Origin: Streptomyces sp. SLBN-31
Lineage (GTDB): Bacteria; Actinomycetota; Actinomycetes; Streptomycetales; Streptomycetaceae
DNA: 64,000 nucleotides
Assembly (NCBI RefSeq): GCF_006715395.1
Contig: NZ_VFNC01000001.1
Location: forward strand, 3,782,001-3,846,000
Direction: 5' to 3'
Below the pieces are notes generated by a model. The model had not been told where the DNA came from, ran no database searches, and worked only from the letters and a program-made list of their open reading frames with translations. This document shows, piece after piece, positions 49,461 through 59,097 of the stretch; within the stretch, counting starts at the first letter, position 1; each line of letters begins with the position of its first letter. A program made the translations under genes and the position numbers.

Positions 49461-50777
49461 GTGTGGAGCGACGTGAGGTCCGGCTTTCGGCCCCTTCCGG
49501 TCAGGAGGCGCCCCAAGGGGAGTGCGCGGCGGCTGCGGGTGCTTGCGGTGCTGCCCCTGCTGGCGTCGACGCTCGCTGCGTGCGGCAGCGGGGAGGGGTC
49601 CGGCCCACTCACCTTGAACTGGTACAACTTCCCCGACGACTCCGGTGCACTCCAGAAGGCGGCCGACCGGTGCAGTCAGGCCTCGCACGGCCGCTACAGG
49701 ATCAGCTACAACAAGCTCCCGCGTGCCGCCGACGGCCAGCGTCAGCAGCTTGTCCGCAGGCTTGCGGCCCACGACGACTCGCTCGACATCGTAGGCCTGG
49801 ACGTCACCTGGGGGGCGGAGTTCGCCGAGGCTGGCTGGATCCGCGAGTGGACCGGCGCGGCGAAGCAGCGGGCCACCGCGGGCACCCTGCGCGTACCGCT
49901 GCAGACCTCGACCTGGAAGAACAAGTTGTACGCCGTCCCGTACAACACCAACACCCAACTTCTTTGGTATCGCAAGGACCTGGTACCCACCCCGCCCAAG
50001 ACCTGGGCCGAGATGCTGGACATGGCCCGTAACCTCTCTCGGCAGGGCAAGCCGCACTATGTGGAGATCCAGGGTGCTCAGTACGAGGGCCTGACCGTAT
50101 GGTTCAACACGCTGATCAATAGCGCGGGTGGCTCCATCCTCAATCCGACGGCGACGAAGCCCTCCCTCGGTGCGCCCGCCGTGCGGGCCGCCGGGATCAT
50201 GCGCGACCTGGCGCACTCTGCGGCCGCGGATCCCTCTCTCTCCAACCAGATGGAGGACGAGAACCGTCTCGCCATGGAGGCCGGGGGTGCCGCGTTCGAA
50301 CTCAACTATCCGTTCGTCTATCCGTCGATGAAGGCCAACAATCCGGCACTGTTCAAGAACTTCCGCTGGGCGCCGTACCCCAGGGTCGACGCGAACCGCC
50401 CGGCACGGCCGACCATCGGCGGCATCGACCTGGCCGTGAGCGCCTACTCGCGCCACCCCCGACAGGCATTCGAGGCCGCCCTGTGTCTGCGCAACCGGGA
50501 GAACCAGCTCACCGCCGCGCTCGTGGGCGGCCTGCCCCCCACCTTGCGTGAACTGTACGACGAGCGGCCGTTCATCAAGGCGTATCCGTTCGCCAAGGAT
50601 GTGCTGGCCTCCCTGGAGTCGGCGAGCGTTCGCCCGCTCACCCCCGCCTACCAGAACGTGTCGATCGCCGTGTCCCACACCCTGTCCCCGCCCTCCGGAA
50701 TCAAGCCCGAAAGCTCGGTCAACACCATCAGCGGCCAGATCGACGATGCTCTGCAATCCAAGGGAGTGATCCCGTGA
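49461..50777 (+). CDS. lpqY: LpqY-type ABC sugar-binding lipoprotein
   Basis: 438 aa. Long basic N-region then a lipoprotein signal (RVLAVLPLLASTLAACGSGE, lipobox LAAC). Mature protein is a type 1 extracellular solute-binding protein with strong LpqY character: LTLNWYNFPDDSGALQKAAD, RLAAHDDSLDIVGLDVTWGA, FAEAGWIREWTG, YAVPYNTNTQLLWYRKDLV, GGIDLAVSAYSRHPRQAFEA. LpqY proteins bind trehalose and deliver it to SugAB. First gene of a four-gene operon whose ATPase is also present, so the system is complete. Confidence 0.9.
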   Translation: MWSDVRSGFRPLPVRRRPKGSARRLRVLAVLPLLASTLAACGSGEGSGPLTLNWYNFPDDSGALQKAADRCSQASHGRYRISYNKLPRAADGQRQQLVRRLAAHDDSLDIVGLDVTWGAEFAEAGWIREWTGAAKQRATAGTLRVPLQTSTWKNKLYAVPYNTNTQLLWYRKDLVPTPPKTWAEMLDMARNLSRQGKPHYVEIQGAQYEGLTVWFNTLINSAGGSILNPTATKPSLGAPAVRAAGIMRDLAHSAAADPSLSNQMEDENRLAMEAGGAAFELNYPFVYPSMKANNPALFKNFRWAPYPRVDANRPARPTIGGIDLAVSAYSRHPRQAFEAALCLRNRENQLTAALVGGLPPTLRELYDERPFIKAYPFAKDVLASLESASVRPLTPAYQNVSIAVSHTLSPPSGIKPESSVNTISGQIDDALQSKGVIP

Positions 50778-50835
50778 ACCACCACCCCCTCGGCCGGTGC
50801 CCCCGAGTGCCGGTCTCATCCTGCGGCGGTCCCCG

Positions 50836-51789
50836 ATGAGTATGCAGGCAGAACCGGCCGGAGCTCCGCCACCCCCTGAGGCGAAACAGTCGGCGCAGGA
50901 CCAGGCGGCGCTCTCGGCCGGCGCCAGGCAGGAGCGGCGGCTGGGCTGGCTGCTCTGCTCGCCGGCTGTGGCCGTCATGGTCGCCGTGACCGCGTACCCG
51001 ATCGGATACGCCGTCTACCTGTCCCTGCAGCGCTACGACCTGCGCTTTCCAGGGCAGGCGAAGTTTGTGGGCCTGAGCAACTACGGTGCGGTACTGTCCT
51101 CCCCGTTCTGGTGGCAGGCCTTCTGGGTGACACTCTTCATCGCCGGCGTGTCCGTGGCCATCGAACTGGTCCTCGGCATGGGGCTCGCTCTGGTGATGCA
51201 CCGCACCATCTTCGGTCGCGGCTCCGTACGCACCGCGGCCCTCATTCCCTATGGCATCGTCACCGTTGTCGCCGCCTTCTCCTGGCAGTACGCCTGGACC
51301 CCGCAGCTCGGTTACCTCGCGGGGCTGCTGCCGAGCGGATCGGCCCCGCTGACCCACCAGTGGTCCGCCCTGTGGTTGATCGTGCTCGCCGAGGTGTGGA
51401 AGACGACCCCGTTCATGGCCCTCCTCCTGCTCGCGGGCCTCGCGCTGGTGCCTGAGGAAACCCTGAAGGCGGCCATGGTGGATGGCGCCACCGCCCGGCA
51501 GCGGTTCTTCAAGGTCGTCCTGCCGCTGATGAAACCGGCCATCCTGGTGGCGCTGCTCTTCCGCACGCTGGACGCGTTCCGGATCTTCGACAACATCTAC
51601 ATCCTGACCTCGGGCGCCCACGAGACGGGCTCCGTGTCCATCCTCGGTTACGACAATCTCTTCACCGCGCTCAACCTGGGCATCGGTTCGACGATCTCGG
51701 TCCTGATCTTCATCTCAGTCGGGATCATCGCCTTCGCCTTCGTCAAGCTCTTCGGCGCGGCCGCACCTGGGGCGGAGGTGAAGCGCTGA
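50836..51789 (+). CDS. sugA: Sugar ABC transporter permease (SugA/MalF-like)
   Basis: 317 aa from [20 protein letters not shown] (a GTG at 50797 is possible). Six membrane segments beginning [20 protein letters not shown] and ending [20 protein letters not shown]. The EAA loop that contacts the ATPase is [20 protein letters not shown]. Partner of the next permease; TGATG overlap with it. Confidence 0.92.
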   Translation: MSMQAEPAGAPPPPEAKQSAQDQAALSAGARQERRLGWLLCSPAVAVMVAVTAYPIGYAVYLSLQRYDLRFPGQAKFVGLSNYGAVLSSPFWWQAFWVTLFIAGVSVAIELVLGMGLALVMHRTIFGRGSVRTAALIPYGIVTVVAAFSWQYAWTPQLGYLAGLLPSGSAPLTHQWSALWLIVLAEVWKTTPFMALLLLAGLALVPEETLKAAMVDGATARQRFFKVVLPLMKPAILVALLFRTLDAFRIFDNIYILTSGAHETGSVSILGYDNLFTALNLGIGSTISVLIFISVGIIAFAFVKLFGAAAPGAEVKR

Positions 51790-52622
51790 TGGCCACCGTG
51801 GGAAAGACGCACGCCGCCCGCTGGGGTGTCATCAACGTCGTGGTGGTGCTGTACGCCCTGTTCCCGGTGTGGTGGATCGCCGCGCTGTCGTTCAAGGACC
51901 CCAGCACCCTCACCGACGGCAATTACATTCCCACTCAATGGACCTGGGAGAACTACCGGGGCATCTTCAAGACTTCCGAATTCACCCGAGCACTGATCAA
52001 CTCGATCGGTATCGCACTGATCTCCACGGTGATCGCGGTGGTGTTGGGCACCATGGCCGCCTACGCGGTGGCCAGGCTGCGATTCCCGGGCAAGCGGGTT
52101 CTCATCGGCATGTCGCTGCTGATCGCCATGTTCCCCCCGATCTCCCTGGTGTCCCCGCTGTTCAACATCGAACGCATCGTGGGCATCTTCGACACATGGG
52201 TGGGACTGATCATCCCCTACATGACCTTCTCCCTGCCGCTGGCGATCTACACCCTGTCGGCGTTCTTCCGGGAGATCCCGTGGGACCTGGAGAAAGCCGC
52301 CAAGGTGGACGGGGCCACCCCCGCGCAGGCCTTCCGGCTGGTCATCGCGCCGCTGGCAGCCCCGGGCGTGTTCACCACGGCCATCCTCGTCTTCATCTTC
52401 TGCTGGAACGACTTCCTGTTCGCCATCTCGCTGACCTCCACCCGCGCCGCGCGCACGGTGCCCGCCGCGATCGCGTTCTTCACCGGGAGTTCGCAGTTCC
52501 AGCAGCCCACCGGGTCGATCGCCGCCGCCGCGGTGGTGATCACCATTCCGATCATCATTTTCGTTCTGTTCTTCCAGCGGCGGATCGTCGCCGGACTGAC
52601 CTCCGGGGCGGTCAAGGGGTGA
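51789..52622 (+). CDS. sugB: Sugar ABC transporter permease (SugB/MalG-like)
   Basis: 277 aa. Starts [20 protein letters not shown]; six membrane segments, typical [20 protein letters not shown] periplasmic loop, EAA loop [20 protein letters not shown], and C-terminal [17 protein letters not shown], which is conserved in MalG-type proteins. Forms a heterodimer with the upstream permease. Confidence 0.93.
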   Translation: MATVGKTHAARWGVINVVVVLYALFPVWWIAALSFKDPSTLTDGNYIPTQWTWENYRGIFKTSEFTRALINSIGIALISTVIAVVLGTMAAYAVARLRFPGKRVLIGMSLLIAMFPPISLVSPLFNIERIVGIFDTWVGLIIPYMTFSLPLAIYTLSAFFREIPWDLEKAAKVDGATPAQAFRLVIAPLAAPGVFTTAILVFIFCWNDFLFAISLTSTRAARTVPAAIAFFTGSSQFQQPTGSIAAAAVVITIPIIIFVLFFQRRIVAGLTSGAVKG

Positions 52623-52711
52623 CCAGGCTGGCTGCGGCCGGTAGGCCGCCGGCGGGAGACCCCGACCGCGCCTCCCGGACCCGGAAGGCATGAAGGCAAG
52701 GAGGCACCAGC

Positions 52712-53899
52712 ATGGCCGAGATCACCCTCGAGCGAGTAAGCAAGCGTTTTCCCGACGGATCCCTTGCCGTGAAGGACGTGGACCTCGACATCGCCGACGG
52801 CGAGTTCGTGATCCTTGTCGGTCCTTCGGGTTGCGGCAAGTCCACCACCCTGAACATGATCGCCGGGCTCGAGGACATTACCGAGGGCACCCTGCGCATC
52901 GGTGGCCAGGTCGTCAACCAACTCGCTCCCAAGGAGCGCGACGTGGCCATGGTATTCCAGAGCTACGCGCTGTACCCGCACATGAGCGTGCGCGAGAACA
53001 TGGGCTTCCCGCTGCGGCTGGCGAAGGTGGACAAGACCACCATCAATTCCAAGGTCGAGGAGGCCGCGCGAATTCTCGACCTCACCGAGCACCTGGACCG
53101 CAAACCCGCAAATCTCTCCGGTGGCCAGCGCCAGCGGGTGGCCATGGGGCGTGCGATCGTCCGCGACCCCAAGGCGTTCCTGATGGACGAGCCACTGTCC
53201 AACCTGGACGCGAAACTCCGGGTGCAGATGCGCACCCAGATCTCCCGCCTGCAACGGCGACTCGGCACCACCACCGTGTACGTCACCCACGACCAGACAG
53301 AGGCGATGACCCTCGGCGACCGGGTTGTCGTGATGCGGCAGGGCCTGGTCCAGCAGATCGGCACGCCCGCACAGCTCTACGACCTGCCGCGCAACCTCTT
53401 CGTGGCCGGCTTCATCGGCTCGCCGGCGATGAACTTCATGAACGCCACCCTGGAGGGCGGCATGCTGCGCTCGCCCTTCGGCGATCTGCCCCTCGAGGAC
53501 CGTACGAGGCAGGCACTGGAACGGCAGAACGCGCCCCGCGATGTCATCGTCGGCCTCCGGCCCGAGGCCTTCGAGGACGCGACTCTGTCGACCCAACAAG
53601 GCCGGCGCGGCCCCGTCTTCACCGCCACCGTGGATGTACTGGAGTCGTTGGGCTCCGATGTGTACGTGTACTTCACCGCGGAGGGCGGGTCCGCGACGAC
53701 CGCCGAACTGGAGGAACTGGCGGCCGACTCGGGTATGAGTGACACCGGAGCGGAGGTCCAGCAGATCGTGGCCCGCCTGGACGCCGCCTCGCGCGCCCGT
53801 GAGGGCGCGCCGGTGGAGTTGCTGGTCGACATGGCCAAGGCGCACGTGTTCGACCCGGCGACCGGAGCGAACCTGACCCACCCGGAGAGCGAAGCCTGA
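52712..53899 (+). CDS. sugC: Sugar ABC transporter ATP-binding protein (SugC/MsiK-like)
   Basis: 395 aa, ATG with AAGGAGGCACC upstream. Walker [16 protein letters not shown]-loop [13 protein letters not shown], signature [15 protein letters not shown], Walker [17 protein letters not shown]-loop [13 protein letters not shown]. The C-terminal ~130 residues form the TOBE/OB-type regulatory domain of the MalK family ([14 protein letters not shown]). A dedicated ATPase is notable because many streptomycete sugar importers rely on the shared MsiK. Confidence 0.93.
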   Translation: MAEITLERVSKRFPDGSLAVKDVDLDIADGEFVILVGPSGCGKSTTLNMIAGLEDITEGTLRIGGQVVNQLAPKERDVAMVFQSYALYPHMSVRENMGFPLRLAKVDKTTINSKVEEAARILDLTEHLDRKPANLSGGQRQRVAMGRAIVRDPKAFLMDEPLSNLDAKLRVQMRTQISRLQRRLGTTTVYVTHDQTEAMTLGDRVVVMRQGLVQQIGTPAQLYDLPRNLFVAGFIGSPAMNFMNATLEGGMLRSPFGDLPLEDRTRQALERQNAPRDVIVGLRPEAFEDATLSTQQGRRGPVFTATVDVLESLGSDVYVYFTAEGGSATTAELEELAADSGMSDTGAEVQQIVARLDAASRAREGAPVELLVDMAKAHVFDPATGANLTHPESEA

Positions 53900-54840
53900 C
53901 AATGCCGGGCGGCCGTACGGCGACATCATGGGCCAGGAGATGCCTCTGCTCGGAACCGACAGGGCTCCTGGACTTCCAGGCCTGGTTGGACCAAACGTGC
54001 TGGACCTTCGCCGACCCGGCCCACGAGCACGATCGTCGCCGGCTGGACCGGGCAGGCGCCGTTCTGGGAGCTGTAACCGCGCCGAATCAGACGTGTTGCG
54101 GCGCACGCGCACTCGCCGCCGCGCTCGGACCGGAAGGCCCTCGCCCTCGCACGGAGTGCCTTCGCTCGGCCCTCGCCTGCCGTCTGGCGTGGGCTTCTCC
54201 GCCGGGAGCTCGGTGCTCGCCATGGGTATGTCTACGGCGTGGGATTCGGGATACATGCACTGTGGCCACTGGGAGTCGCGGCGGCGGCCCCGGACGGCTT
54301 GTCCGGGTGTGTTCGGCGGATGGGGCTGCTGGCACACAGCGTCGGCTCGCTCTGCATGTCCGAGCGGGCCGACGCGGCGCAGCGGTCGTCTACTCAGGCG
54401 CCGCGCCTATGGCTTCCGATGTACGCCTTGCGTATCTGGCTGCCCGCGGTCTCCGCGTCGCTGTGTTCCCTGGGCATCGGAGCACGGTCGAATGTGCTCG
54501 TGCCGGTTGGCGGGGATGACCCTGGCGTGGATCATCAGGCAGGTCCGGTTCCGGCAGACTGGGCGAGTTCGACTGGGCCCCTGACGGGCCCCGCCTGCGA
54601 TCCGTCAGGAAGTCGGCACGCCATGGGACCGCGGGAGGCTGCGAAGATGCAGGAGCGGCAGGAGATCGCCACTCGCTGAGCGAACTGGATGCTCTCGCCG
54701 AGCAGTTGACCAAGCAGCTACACGTGCAGGTCGAGCGGGAGGAACCCGCGATCCGGAGCGAGCGTTGAATCCTCCGGCCGAGCAGGCCCAGGCCGATGTC
54801 GAGGCGGTCGCTCCGGTGTCGGCGAAGGGGGCCGAGCGGA
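53900..54840. other. Region of probable gene debris after the importer operon
   Basis: Two overlapping plus-strand frames run through 53902-54680. One contains LLDFQAWLDQTCWTFADPAH and EHDRRRLDRAGAVLGAV, which looks like coding sequence; another ends SELDALAEQLTKQLHVQVER at 54768. No start signal, and no family I can name. The long minus-strand open frame across 52247-54337 is the shadow of the operon. Confidence 0.4.
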
Positions 54841-54847
54841 GGTTTGA

Positions 54848-55260
54848 TTTGGATGCTCGTCCGCACAGATCCTGGCTGGTCGCCGCACTCGTCGCGGGCG
54901 TCCTGAGTGCTTGCGATGCGACGACCATGGATCCCACGGACCCCGCCAACTTCAGCTCCGTTGCCTTCGTCAATGGCACAGGCTCCCCAGCTGTCCTGTT
55001 CGAGCGTGCCGACAGCCGTGGGCGTGGCTGCCATGACATGAGCGGTCGACCCCGGAGACCGCAGCGACCAGCAGCTGTACTGGGGGAGCAGGACCCGATC
55101 CCTGGCAGGTTCGGGACACACGGGGGCAGATTTCGGCTGGCTGCTCGTGAACACGTCTCGTCGTGAATCGGGAGCTGTCTACTACCTCGGTGATGCCGAT
55201 GCCAAGCCCGGCGAGCCGACGACTCCGCACGTCTCGCCACACCCTGCCCCGACCCGGTAA
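54848..55260 (+). pseudogene. Secreted lipoprotein gene, frameshifted
   Basis: From a possible TTG the first frame reads LDARPHRSWLVAALVAGVLS with lipobox LSAC, then FSSVAFVNGTGSPAVLFE. The expected continuation DRSDQQLYWGSRTRSLAGSG, GADFGWLLVNTSRRESGAVY, YLGDADAKPGEPTTPHVSPH is in another frame, to a stop at 55258-55260. A frameshift near 55010-55035 splits it. I recall this as a streptomycete lipoprotein family with two conserved Cys (already replaced here: FERADS for FxCxS). Function unknown. Confidence 0.6.
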
Positions 55261-55599
55261 ATCGGTTCCCCTCAGACGCACTGACACCGACGCACACCGA
55301 CGACGAGTGGCTGCCCGAGAGGTGGGCCGATGCGGCAGCAGCCGCGCGGGGCGGGAGCGTAATGGCGTTTCTCCGGTGGTAGTTGCGTTTGCCGTGAAGA
55401 AGAACAACCATACCGTCGAGGGCCCTGACGGCCTGGTCTGCACTGCCCGACTGCCACCCTCAACTGGCTCGCCGGCCTGATACGCGGCCATCCCAAGAAG
55501 ATCAGGTCACGGTGGCGGCATCCCCTGCACCAGCACCGTGTTGGATGTCATCGCCGGGCCGCCGACTGCACGGTCGGCGCACGGTTGCGGGTCAGCGGC
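55261..55599. other. Region without a recognisable gene
   Basis: No gene supported. A short stretch near 55380-55480 (VVVAFAVKKNNHTVEGPDGL) might be a scrap of coding sequence. Confidence 0.35.
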
Positions 55600-55731
55600 A
55601 TGCTCACCCCCGAAACGGTGGCCGGCGCCCTGCGGCTGCACGTCAACACCCTCGAAGTGCTCGCCCAACACGACGACGTACCGGTGGCCGACGAACCGGC
55701 CGCGACCACCGCGGCTGTTGCGCGGCGTTGA
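55600..55731 (+). CDS. Short ORF, possible fragment
   Basis: 44 codons: MLTPETVAGALRLHVNTLEV then LAQHDDVPVADEPAATTAAV. No ribosome-binding site. It could be the end of a longer lost gene, since TPETVAGALRLHVNTLE resembles a helix-turn-helix. Listed because it is followed by a terminator. Confidence 0.3.
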   Translation: MLTPETVAGALRLHVNTLEVLAQHDDVPVADEPAATTAAVARR

Positions 55732-55777
55732 AAATGCCGAAGGCGGCGTTCACGATGCCGATGAACTCTGACGGCGA

Positions 55778-55807
55778 GGCCCCGCCGGTTGGTGTTCCGG
55801 CGGGGCC
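55778..55807. terminator. Hairpin terminator
   Basis: Arms GGCCCCGCCGG (55778-55788) and CCGGCGGGGCC (55797-55807) with an eight-base loop, lying between the short plus-strand ORF and the minus-strand fragment that ends at 55857. Confidence 0.7.
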
Positions 55808-55856
55808 ATTGTCGGTGAGGCGTCGTTTGCTTCGGCAAGGTGCCGGTGGATCAGCC

Positions 55857-56050
55857 TCAGTAGTCGAACACTGACCAGCAGATGTCGTTACGCAATCGCT
55901 GGTCGTCAAGTACGAGTTCGCTGATCGCTTTCGGGAGCTGGTCGCGCTGCCACTGGCACTCGAGCCGTCCTGCGGCCACACTCTCGCCTTGGCGCAGCAG
56001 AGCGCGTTCCACGCTACTCCGCACCAGCACGCGCGCGTGCTGGTGCGCCC
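55857..56050 (-). pseudogene. C-terminal fragment of an unknown protein
   Basis: Minus frame ending at 55857 reads ARVLVRSSVERALLRQGESV, then AISELVLDDQRLRNDICWSV and FDY. Amphipathic and coding-like, with no start visible. Family not recognised. Confidence 0.4.
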
Positions 56051-56388
56051 GAAGGATTCTCCACGGCCCTCAGGGGTTCTCACCCGGAGTGAGACCGCTT
56101 AGGCTTGCGGCACTCCGCTGCGCACAGGGTTTCGTGGCAACGCACGCGGATCGGCGGCCGGTTGGCTGCCTGGGCCCCAGACCTAGGGCAAGGACCGATT
56201 CGCAGCCTCTGCAGAGCAGTCGGCTTTCGTTGCCGTGCTGGGCCGGCTGCTCGGCTCGCCCCGTCATGCTTCCCCTCGTCGCGAGACCGGCGCGGTGCCT
56301 CCCGCGTGCCGTCACACGGTCCGATGCGGGGTACACGGCTCCCGATCGCGCGCCCGTGAAGGGGGATTCGGTCGCGCGGGGAGTCTCA

Positions 56389-56429
56389 GACGGCCGCCGT
56401 CGAGGATTGAACGATCGACGGCGGCCGTC
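56389..56429. terminator. Long hairpin (15-bp stem)
   Basis: Arms 56389-56403 and 56415-56429 (GACGGCCGCCGTCGA core) are exact reverse complements with an 11-base loop. No intact gene ends beside it, so its direction is unclear. Confidence 0.6.
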
Positions 56430-56851
56430 GGAAGACGCTCGCGGCGGCGGACCCACGGCCGCTTGTGTCCGCGGCAGATGCCCGGTTCACGTGCGCGGTG
56501 CCACCTGGTTCACGTGCGCGCCTGCCGTTCTTTCCACGTGCGTGGTGCCGCCCAGTGATCTCCCGGTACTCCCGCGGTGCGAGCCGAGTGCGGCCGCCTG
56601 TGTCTCGGGGCCCGGTCCTGCCAGTCGGCGGCCCCCTTCAAACTGTCGGAAGCTGCCCACGCACCCGGCCCACGGGGCTTGACCAGCGGTCTCGGGCGTT
56701 TCCGGGTATGGGGAGTACGGTGGGGACAACGAGAGTGCGTCGTACCCTCCTGACAGGTCGTCTCCAGCAGACCACTCGTTCACCAGGGGCAGCCCGTGAC
56801 CCCGGCCGCGCCTTCCTCACTGCGGCCTTCGCCGAGGTCAAGGAGCCGCTC
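56430..56851. other. Intergenic region with three CACGTG sites
   Basis: CACGTG occurs at 56488, 56511 and 56535, each within a longer imperfect repeat (GGTTCACGTGCGCG twice, TTTCCACGTGCGTG once). Spacing is 23 and 24 bp, about two helical turns. No gene is recognised in the interval. Confidence 0.5.
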
Positions 56852-57193
56852 ATGTCACCCAGCCCCACCACAGCCCCCGTGCGCGACGGCGGAGAGCGAC
56901 TGTACGAGCCCGTGGTGCCGGGGGAGGCTTGCCGTTCGTGGCTCTCGGCCTCGTCGGCGGGCTGCTGGGGGACCGGCTCATCCACGCCCCCGACGTACTG
57001 CTCCTCCGGCGAGAGCCGGCGCAACCTCCAGCACGCCGACCCATCAGCGCCCGGCAAAGGTGCGGCAGCGGTCGGTCCGCCCCGCCGGCCACGGTTCACG
57101 AAGAGCGCCGGCCGCCGCCGAACCCGGATGCGGCCCGTGCCGCCCGACGTCAATCATCCCGTCTTGCAAGGCAGTTGGCAGGAGCCGTCATGA
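56852..57193 (+). CDS. Hypothetical protein coupled to a DUF5994 gene
   Basis: 113 aa; AAGGAG lies 6 nt before the ATG and the TGA overlaps the next ATG. The product (MSPSPTTAPVRDGGERLYEP, LQHADPSAPGKGAAAVGPPR, RPVPPDVNHPVLQGSWQEPS) is Pro/Arg/Ser-rich and low in structure. The neighbouring frame contains FVALGLVGGLLGDRLIHAPD, which looks more protein-like, so a frameshift after residue 24 cannot be excluded. Start signal and overlap argue that it is translated. Confidence 0.5.
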   Translation: MSPSPTTAPVRDGGERLYEPVVPGEACRSWLSASSAGCWGTGSSTPPTYCSSGESRRNLQHADPSAPGKGAAAVGPPRRPRFTKSAGRRRTRMRPVPPDVNHPVLQGSWQEPS

Positions 57194-57711
57194 GCACCGC
57201 ACTGCAACCCCCGCAGTCCTCCCAACCCGTCCTGCGCCTGCGCCTGGCCCCCCGCAGGGAGCTCCCCCGGCCCATCGACGGCGCGTGGTGGCCGCGTTCG
57301 TACGACCTGCTCGCCGAACTTCCGCACCTGCTCGCCGGACTGCCGCGTGAGTGGGGCCACATCTCCAGCGTCACGGTCAGCGGGGCGACGTGGTCCGCGG
57401 TGCCCGGACGGATGCTCGTCGCCAACCAGGTCGTACGACTGCACAGGGCACCGGGGGCTTCCGCCCCGCGCACCGTCGTCCTGCTCGCCCCGGGCCAGGG
57501 GCGTTGGGACCTGCTGGTCGTGCCGCCGGACACCACCGAGGAGGCCGCGGAACCGCTCATGTCGGCCGCCGCGGGCTCACCCCTGACCGGGTCCGTCACC
57601 ACGGCTGCAGGGGTGGCTCAACAGCTCACCGGGGTACTGACACGCGCGCTGGTGGGCCGGCCGCCGCATGCTCCGTCGGCCGGACCGGGCGACGCGAAAC
57701 GCTCCCGTTGA
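57190..57711 (+). CDS. DUF5994 family protein
   Basis: 173 aa from MSTALQPPQSSQPVLRLRLA. The family core is clear: DGAWWPRSYDLLAELPHLLA, REWGHISSVTVSGATWSAVP, VVRLHRAPGASAPRTVVLLA and GRWDLLVVPPDTTEEAAEPL. DUF5994 proteins are streptomycete-specific, cytoplasmic and uncharacterised. A paralogue lies at 58180-58674 on the same strand. Confidence 0.87.
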   Translation: MSTALQPPQSSQPVLRLRLAPRRELPRPIDGAWWPRSYDLLAELPHLLAGLPREWGHISSVTVSGATWSAVPGRMLVANQVVRLHRAPGASAPRTVVLLAPGQGRWDLLVVPPDTTEEAAEPLMSAAAGSPLTGSVTTAAGVAQQLTGVLTRALVGRPPHAPSAGPGDAKRSR

Positions 57712-57762
57712 CCTCGCGCTGCTTGTCGAAAGGGCCCCAACAGGGGGCCACGGTCCGTCGCC

Positions 57763-58017
57763 TCACTCGCGTCGGCGGTCCTCTTCCGGTGAGCGGCTGG
57801 TCTCCAGCCAGGACCGCGCCGGTTCCGCCGCCCGCGTCGTGTCAATGACGAGCTCCAGGCGCGTTCCTCCCCCGGCGCCCGCGGGGTAGCTGCGCTGCTC
57901 GGTGGCCGCGAAGCAACGCCGGAGCACCTCCGCGACACGTCGGGCGACCTCGGGAGAGGCGGCGACGACGCGTACGTCGGCGTGCCCTTCCGAGGGTGTT
58001 TCGGGAGGCTGCTGCAT
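57763..58017 (-). CDS. Small conserved hypothetical protein
   Basis: 84 aa from MQQPPETPSEGHADVRVVAA, with GACGAGG upstream. Pattern ASPEVARRVAEVLRRCFAAT, EQRSYPAGAGGGTRLELVID and a TARSWLETS-like end matches a small streptomycete protein of unknown function often found near stress genes. Divergent from the second DUF5994 gene; the 160-bp gap presumably holds both promoters. Confidence 0.72.
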   Translation of the reverse strand: MQQPPETPSEGHADVRVVAASPEVARRVAEVLRRCFAATEQRSYPAGAGGGTRLELVIDTTRAAEPARSWLETSRSPEEDRRRE

Positions 58018-58179
58018 GGCGACCTCGTCGTCTGGGCACGGTTGGGGAAAGGGATCTTCGACTCTACTCCGGCCCGCCTCGCAGCTTACGCACGTGACCA
58101 AGAGCCCCCGGCCGCCGTGAGCCGCGGAGTAGTGTGAAACGAGGAGACCGCTCCGTGTTTCCCGTCGGCGGACAGACAG

Positions 58180-58674
58180 GTGTGTGTGGTGCCCGACTCC
58201 GACATCCCACGTGTGCACAAGCTCCTGCCGGACACGCTCCACCAACTGGTGAGGCCCGGGATGGCGGTCGTACGGCTGGAGACGACACATGAGCGGCAGG
58301 GCGTTTTGGACGGGGCATGGTGGCCGCGATCCCGTGACATCGCCGCCGAGCTGCCGGCCCTGATCACCGCTCTGACCGAGCATCTCGGGCCGGTCACGCG
58401 CATCGGCCTGGACGCCGCCGCCTGGGAGCGACTGCCGACCCGACTGATCGTCGACGACCACGTGGTCCACATCGACTCCTTCCCGGTCGGCGACGACACC
58501 GTCCTCGTCACCAGGGGCGACCAAGACCTCTTCTCCCTCCTCGTGGTCCCGCCGCACGCGACGCCCGAGGCGGCAAGCGCGGCGATGACCGAAGCAGTAC
58601 GCGCCGACAACGTGTCCCAGGCCGCACAGATCCTCATCGACACGGGCACCGGCGAGGTGGGTCCGGAGACCTGA
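58180..58674 (+). CDS. DUF5994 family protein, second copy
   Basis: 164 aa with GTG start options within GTGTGTGTGGTGCCC; the exact start is uncertain. Core: MAVVRLETTHERQGVLDGAW, WPRSRDIAAELPALITALTE, HLGPVTRIGLDAAAWERLPT and DLFSLLVVPPHATPEAASAA. About half of core positions agree with the first copy, so they are old paralogues rather than a recent duplication. Confidence 0.85.
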   Translation: MCVVPDSDIPRVHKLLPDTLHQLVRPGMAVVRLETTHERQGVLDGAWWPRSRDIAAELPALITALTEHLGPVTRIGLDAAAWERLPTRLIVDDHVVHIDSFPVGDDTVLVTRGDQDLFSLLVVPPHATPEAASAAMTEAVRADNVSQAAQILIDTGTGEVGPET

Positions 58675-58749
58675 TCACGGTCGGTCCTCCACGGGCAACA
58701 GGAGGCGTTCGGCCGCGAGTACCGCCTACAAACCCAGGGCGAGCATCCC

Positions 58750-58904
58750 GACCCCGCGCAGTGCGGGAAGCAGGGGACGCCGACATGTCCGAGCTGCACA
58801 CCCCGCGCGCCGGGGACGAGCACCATGCCCGCGCGTGCGGGGAGCAGTGAAGGTCGAGATACGCGCAGGCAGCGGATGCTCCCCGCGCGGGCGGGGATGG
58901 CCCC
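58750..58904. CRISPR. Degenerate CRISPR-like palindromic repeats (type I-E-like), no cas genes
   Basis: Four copies of a GC-rich palindromic unit occur near 58752, 58796, 58818 and 58874. The best (58876-58904: TGCTCCCCGCGCGGGCGGGG then ATGGCCCC) differs by only a few bases from the streptomycete type I-E repeat pattern (TGCTCCCCGCGC..GCGGGGATGG). The 58818 copy matches on the opposite strand. Spacing is 22-58 bp, not a regular ~61-bp period, and orientation is mixed, so this is a remnant or a look-alike, not a working array. Confidence 0.38.
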
Positions 58905-59097
58905 AACACGGGCCGCACCGTGTCACGAGGCGCTGGTGCCTACCGTCGGCCGCTTTGCCTCGGATCGGAGGCGGGGCGGGACCGCCGGGTCACCAGGTCG
59001 CCGTGGCTCGGCCGAGCGCTGGGGACGGGCGCGAAACCTCCGCCCATCCTTGTGTCAGCAACCGCCAGTGGGTGTCGACCGGATAGGAACGGAGGGG

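Noticed and set aside
52247..54337. 696-codon minus-strand open frame
   Set aside because: Antisense shadow of the sugB-sugC genes.
58750..58904. A functional CRISPR array
   Set aside because: Repeat spacing is irregular, orientation is mixed and no cas gene is in the window; kept only as a low-confidence remnant.
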